Shown here: one piece after another, positions 6,862-8,284 of the stretch
Layout: each line of letters starts with the position of its first letter
How positions within the stretch are numbered: position 1 is the first letter of the stretch
NCBI GenBank assembly: GCA_022844575.1
Contig: JALHLL010000165.1
Span: 1-8,284, forward strand
Length of the DNA stretch: 8,284 bases
From: a bacterium
GTDB lineage: Bacteria > Bacteroidota > Ignavibacteria > Kapaibacteriales > UBA961
Direction of reading: 5' to 3'
Notes under the pieces: generated by a model
Seen by the model: the letters and a program-made list of their open reading frames with translations, nothing else
The model's database searches: none
What the model was told of the DNA's origin: nothing
Program-made: the position numbers and the translations under genes

Positions 6862-8284
6862 ATGCAATTATTTCACAACTTATCCATACGCAACAAACTG
6901 CGTTTAATGACAATTCCACTTATTGCGATTTCGGGAATAGCACTCACTTTTCTTGTATATCTGACCATACACGATTACCGACAAACTACTACGTTGTTAA
7001 AGGCAAATAAAGCATTCGATTATATTTTGATGGCGGCAGGCGAACAAGCAAAAGAAAGGGGATTTACCGCTTCTGTTATTGCCGCCCCTACTTCACCCGT
7101 AAAATCGCGCATTCCTGAGCTAAGGACAAAAGGCGATCAATTTCTTGATTCCGCTTTAAATATTATCGGTGAAATGTCCCTCCACTCATTATCCGTAGCG
7201 CATAAGGAAAATGTAGAGAGATTATTGAGAAAACGTAATGATGTCCGCTCGAGTATTGACGGCTTTTTAGGAAGTAATGCTGGAAATGAGCAGCAACGTT
7301 CGGAATGGCTTGAAGCACAAACTTCTCTTATACGTGCTCAGCATACCTTAGCACTTTCGCTTTTTGCCGCTGAAAGTGGACTTAATGCCATTCTTGATAT
7401 GAATAGTCAGATTAAAAACAGCGTTTTCATTGTAAGTGAAAATGCAGGTCTGGAAAGAGCAAATATCGGTGCAATCATAACATCCGGTAGTCCGATAAGT
7501 GCCGAAGTAAAAGATAAACTGATGAGATACAGGGGTGCTGTTGATGAGAATATACGCGTGGTCATTAATTATGAAGAAAATCCGGTTGCATCACCGGCGA
7601 TAAAAGCTGCCATACAAAAAATGAAAAACGCATTTCTTGGTGACTTCGAAGAGTTGCGTAAACAAATCTATCTTGCTTCTGCGAACGGAACTCCCTACCC
7701 CATCAATGCGTCGGAATGGGTGCAACAATCAACGACGGCAATAAATAGTGTTCTGGAGGTTTCCCGCTCGATAAGCCAAGAAGTAAGTACCATAGCGGAC
7801 AATGAGCATAACAATAATCTGATGCTGGCGATTATAGTACTTATTGCAGCAATAGTCGGCATATTAGCTATCACTGCCGGAATTATTATCAGTCGTATTG
7901 TTATACGCTCCATTACGGAACTTGTCAATTCTGCCGATAAAGTTATACATGGTGATTACTCAACGCAGATAACGAGACAAAGCAAAGATGAACTCGGTGC
8001 ATTAGCGTACATATTCAATAAGATGACAAATACCATAAAAGAACGTGTTGAGGGCTCGGAGCTAATGATTAAAACCGTCATTGATATGACAAGCGATAAA
8101 GAAACTACGAATGATGCCTTGCAGGCAATGATTAACGGTACAATCCATCTTGTAAAAGCCCGTTATGGGGCAGTTGTTATAAAAAACGGTGACGGAGGCA
8201 TAAAATCATTTGTACACACGGGTATGGGTGATGATGACATAAAGAGAATAGGCAAATTACCCGTAGGAAAAGGTCTATTGGGAT
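6862..8284 (+). CDS. Membrane sensor with NIT-like periplasmic domain, HAMP and GAF domain, 3' truncated
   Basis: The frame is open from the ATG at 6862 to the right edge (474 residues plus one base). In order: transmembrane helix about 16-37, periplasmic region about 50-305, second helix about 319-347, HAMP about 345-395 and the start of a GAF domain from about 405. The periplasmic part resembles the NIT (nitrate and nitrite sensing) domain: AGEQAKERGFTASVIA (58-73), then NAGLERANIGAIITSG (194-209), and a closing helix with SEWVQQSTTAINSVLEV (284-300). The GAF portion, with RYGAVVI, FVHTGM and RIGKLPVGKGLLG, resembles the GAF domains of DevS/DosT-type histidine kinases. The output domain (kinase, cyclase or phosphatase) is beyond the window, so signalling type is unknown; a histidine kinase is the likeliest. 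It lies 28 bp after the barrel gene with GGAAG 5 nt before the start, suggesting co-transcription. A NIT domain does not prove nitrate binding. Confidence 0.88.
   Translation, partial: MQLFHNLSIRNKLRLMTIPLIAISGIALTFLVYLTIHDYRQTTTLLKANKAFDYILMAAGEQAKERGFTASVIAAPTSPVKSRIPELRTKGDQFLDSALNIIGEMSLHSLSVAHKENVERLLRKRNDVRSSIDGFLGSNAGNEQQRSEWLEAQTSLIRAQHTLALSLFAAESGLNAILDMNSQIKNSVFIVSENAGLERANIGAIITSGSPISAEVKDKLMRYRGAVDENIRVVINYEENPVASPAIKAAIQKMKNAFLGDFEELRKQIYLASANGTPYPINASEWVQQSTTAINSVLEVSRSISQEVSTIADNEHNNNLMLAIIVLIAAIVGILAITAGIIISRIVIRSITELVNSADKVIHGDYSTQITRQSKDELGALAYIFNKMTNTIKERVEGSELMIKTVIDMTSDKETTNDALQAMINGTIHLVKARYGAVVIKNGDGGIKSFVHTGMGDDDIKRIGKLPVGKGLLG

Noticed and set aside
7695..7928. Minus-strand frame of 77 residues opposite the sensor
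   Set aside because: It is antisense to the transmembrane and HAMP coding region, which reads clearly on the plus strand.
1..8284. Mobile element, CRISPR array, toxin-antitoxin pair, phage-defence genes, tRNA or rRNA
   Set aside because: No transposase, repeat-spacer pattern, short paired toxin genes, defence-type domains or RNA-like folds were seen in any frame or strand.

Overview
The window comes from an AT-rich (roughly 40% GC by eye), Gram-negative-type genome. It holds seven protein genes, two of them cut by the window edges. I see no RNA genes, mobile elements, CRISPR arrays or integration signs. Several features fit the Bacteroidota/Chlorobiota (FCB) superphylum, for example a lineage near Ignavibacteria or Kapabacteria: an outer-membrane beta-barrel gene, a transpeptidase with C-terminal PASTA domains, a standalone biotin carrier protein, and promoter-like TAnnTTTG elements. 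This placement is inferred from style and was not tested by a search.

Region 1 (1-2036, + strand): the 3' part of a DegT/DnrJ/EryC1/StrS-type PLP-dependent sugar aminotransferase overlaps by 11 bp a gene for an exported protein of unknown function. The exported protein appears to contain two tandem copies of a CsgG/TolB-N-like alpha/beta fold. Region 2 (2109-4558, - strand): ftsL followed 14 bp later by ftsI (PBP with two PASTA modules). This is a two-gene septal peptidoglycan unit that converges on region 1 with only 72 bp between. It lies outside the usual mraZ-rsmH-ftsL-ftsI-murE layout, since neither rsmH nor murE is adjacent. Region 3 (4677-5192, + strand): a biotin carboxyl carrier subunit, transcribed divergently from ftsL across a 118-bp promoter region.

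Region 4 (5193-5426) is a very AT-rich 234-bp regulatory-looking gap. It contains a 15-bp palindrome overlapping a TAnnTTTG element and repeated TACATATAT boxes. Region 5 (5427-8284, + strand): an alginate-export-like outer-membrane barrel, then 28 bp later the start of a membrane sensor with a NIT-like (nitrate/nitrite sensing) periplasmic domain, HAMP, and a GAF resembling the DevS/DosT class. The sensor's output domain lies beyond the window.

Most of the window is ordinary housekeeping and envelope biology. The least explained parts are the duplicated-fold exported protein, the regulatory gap upstream of the barrel, and the barrel plus NIT-HAMP-GAF sensor pair. I found no convincing evidence for a wholly new system.
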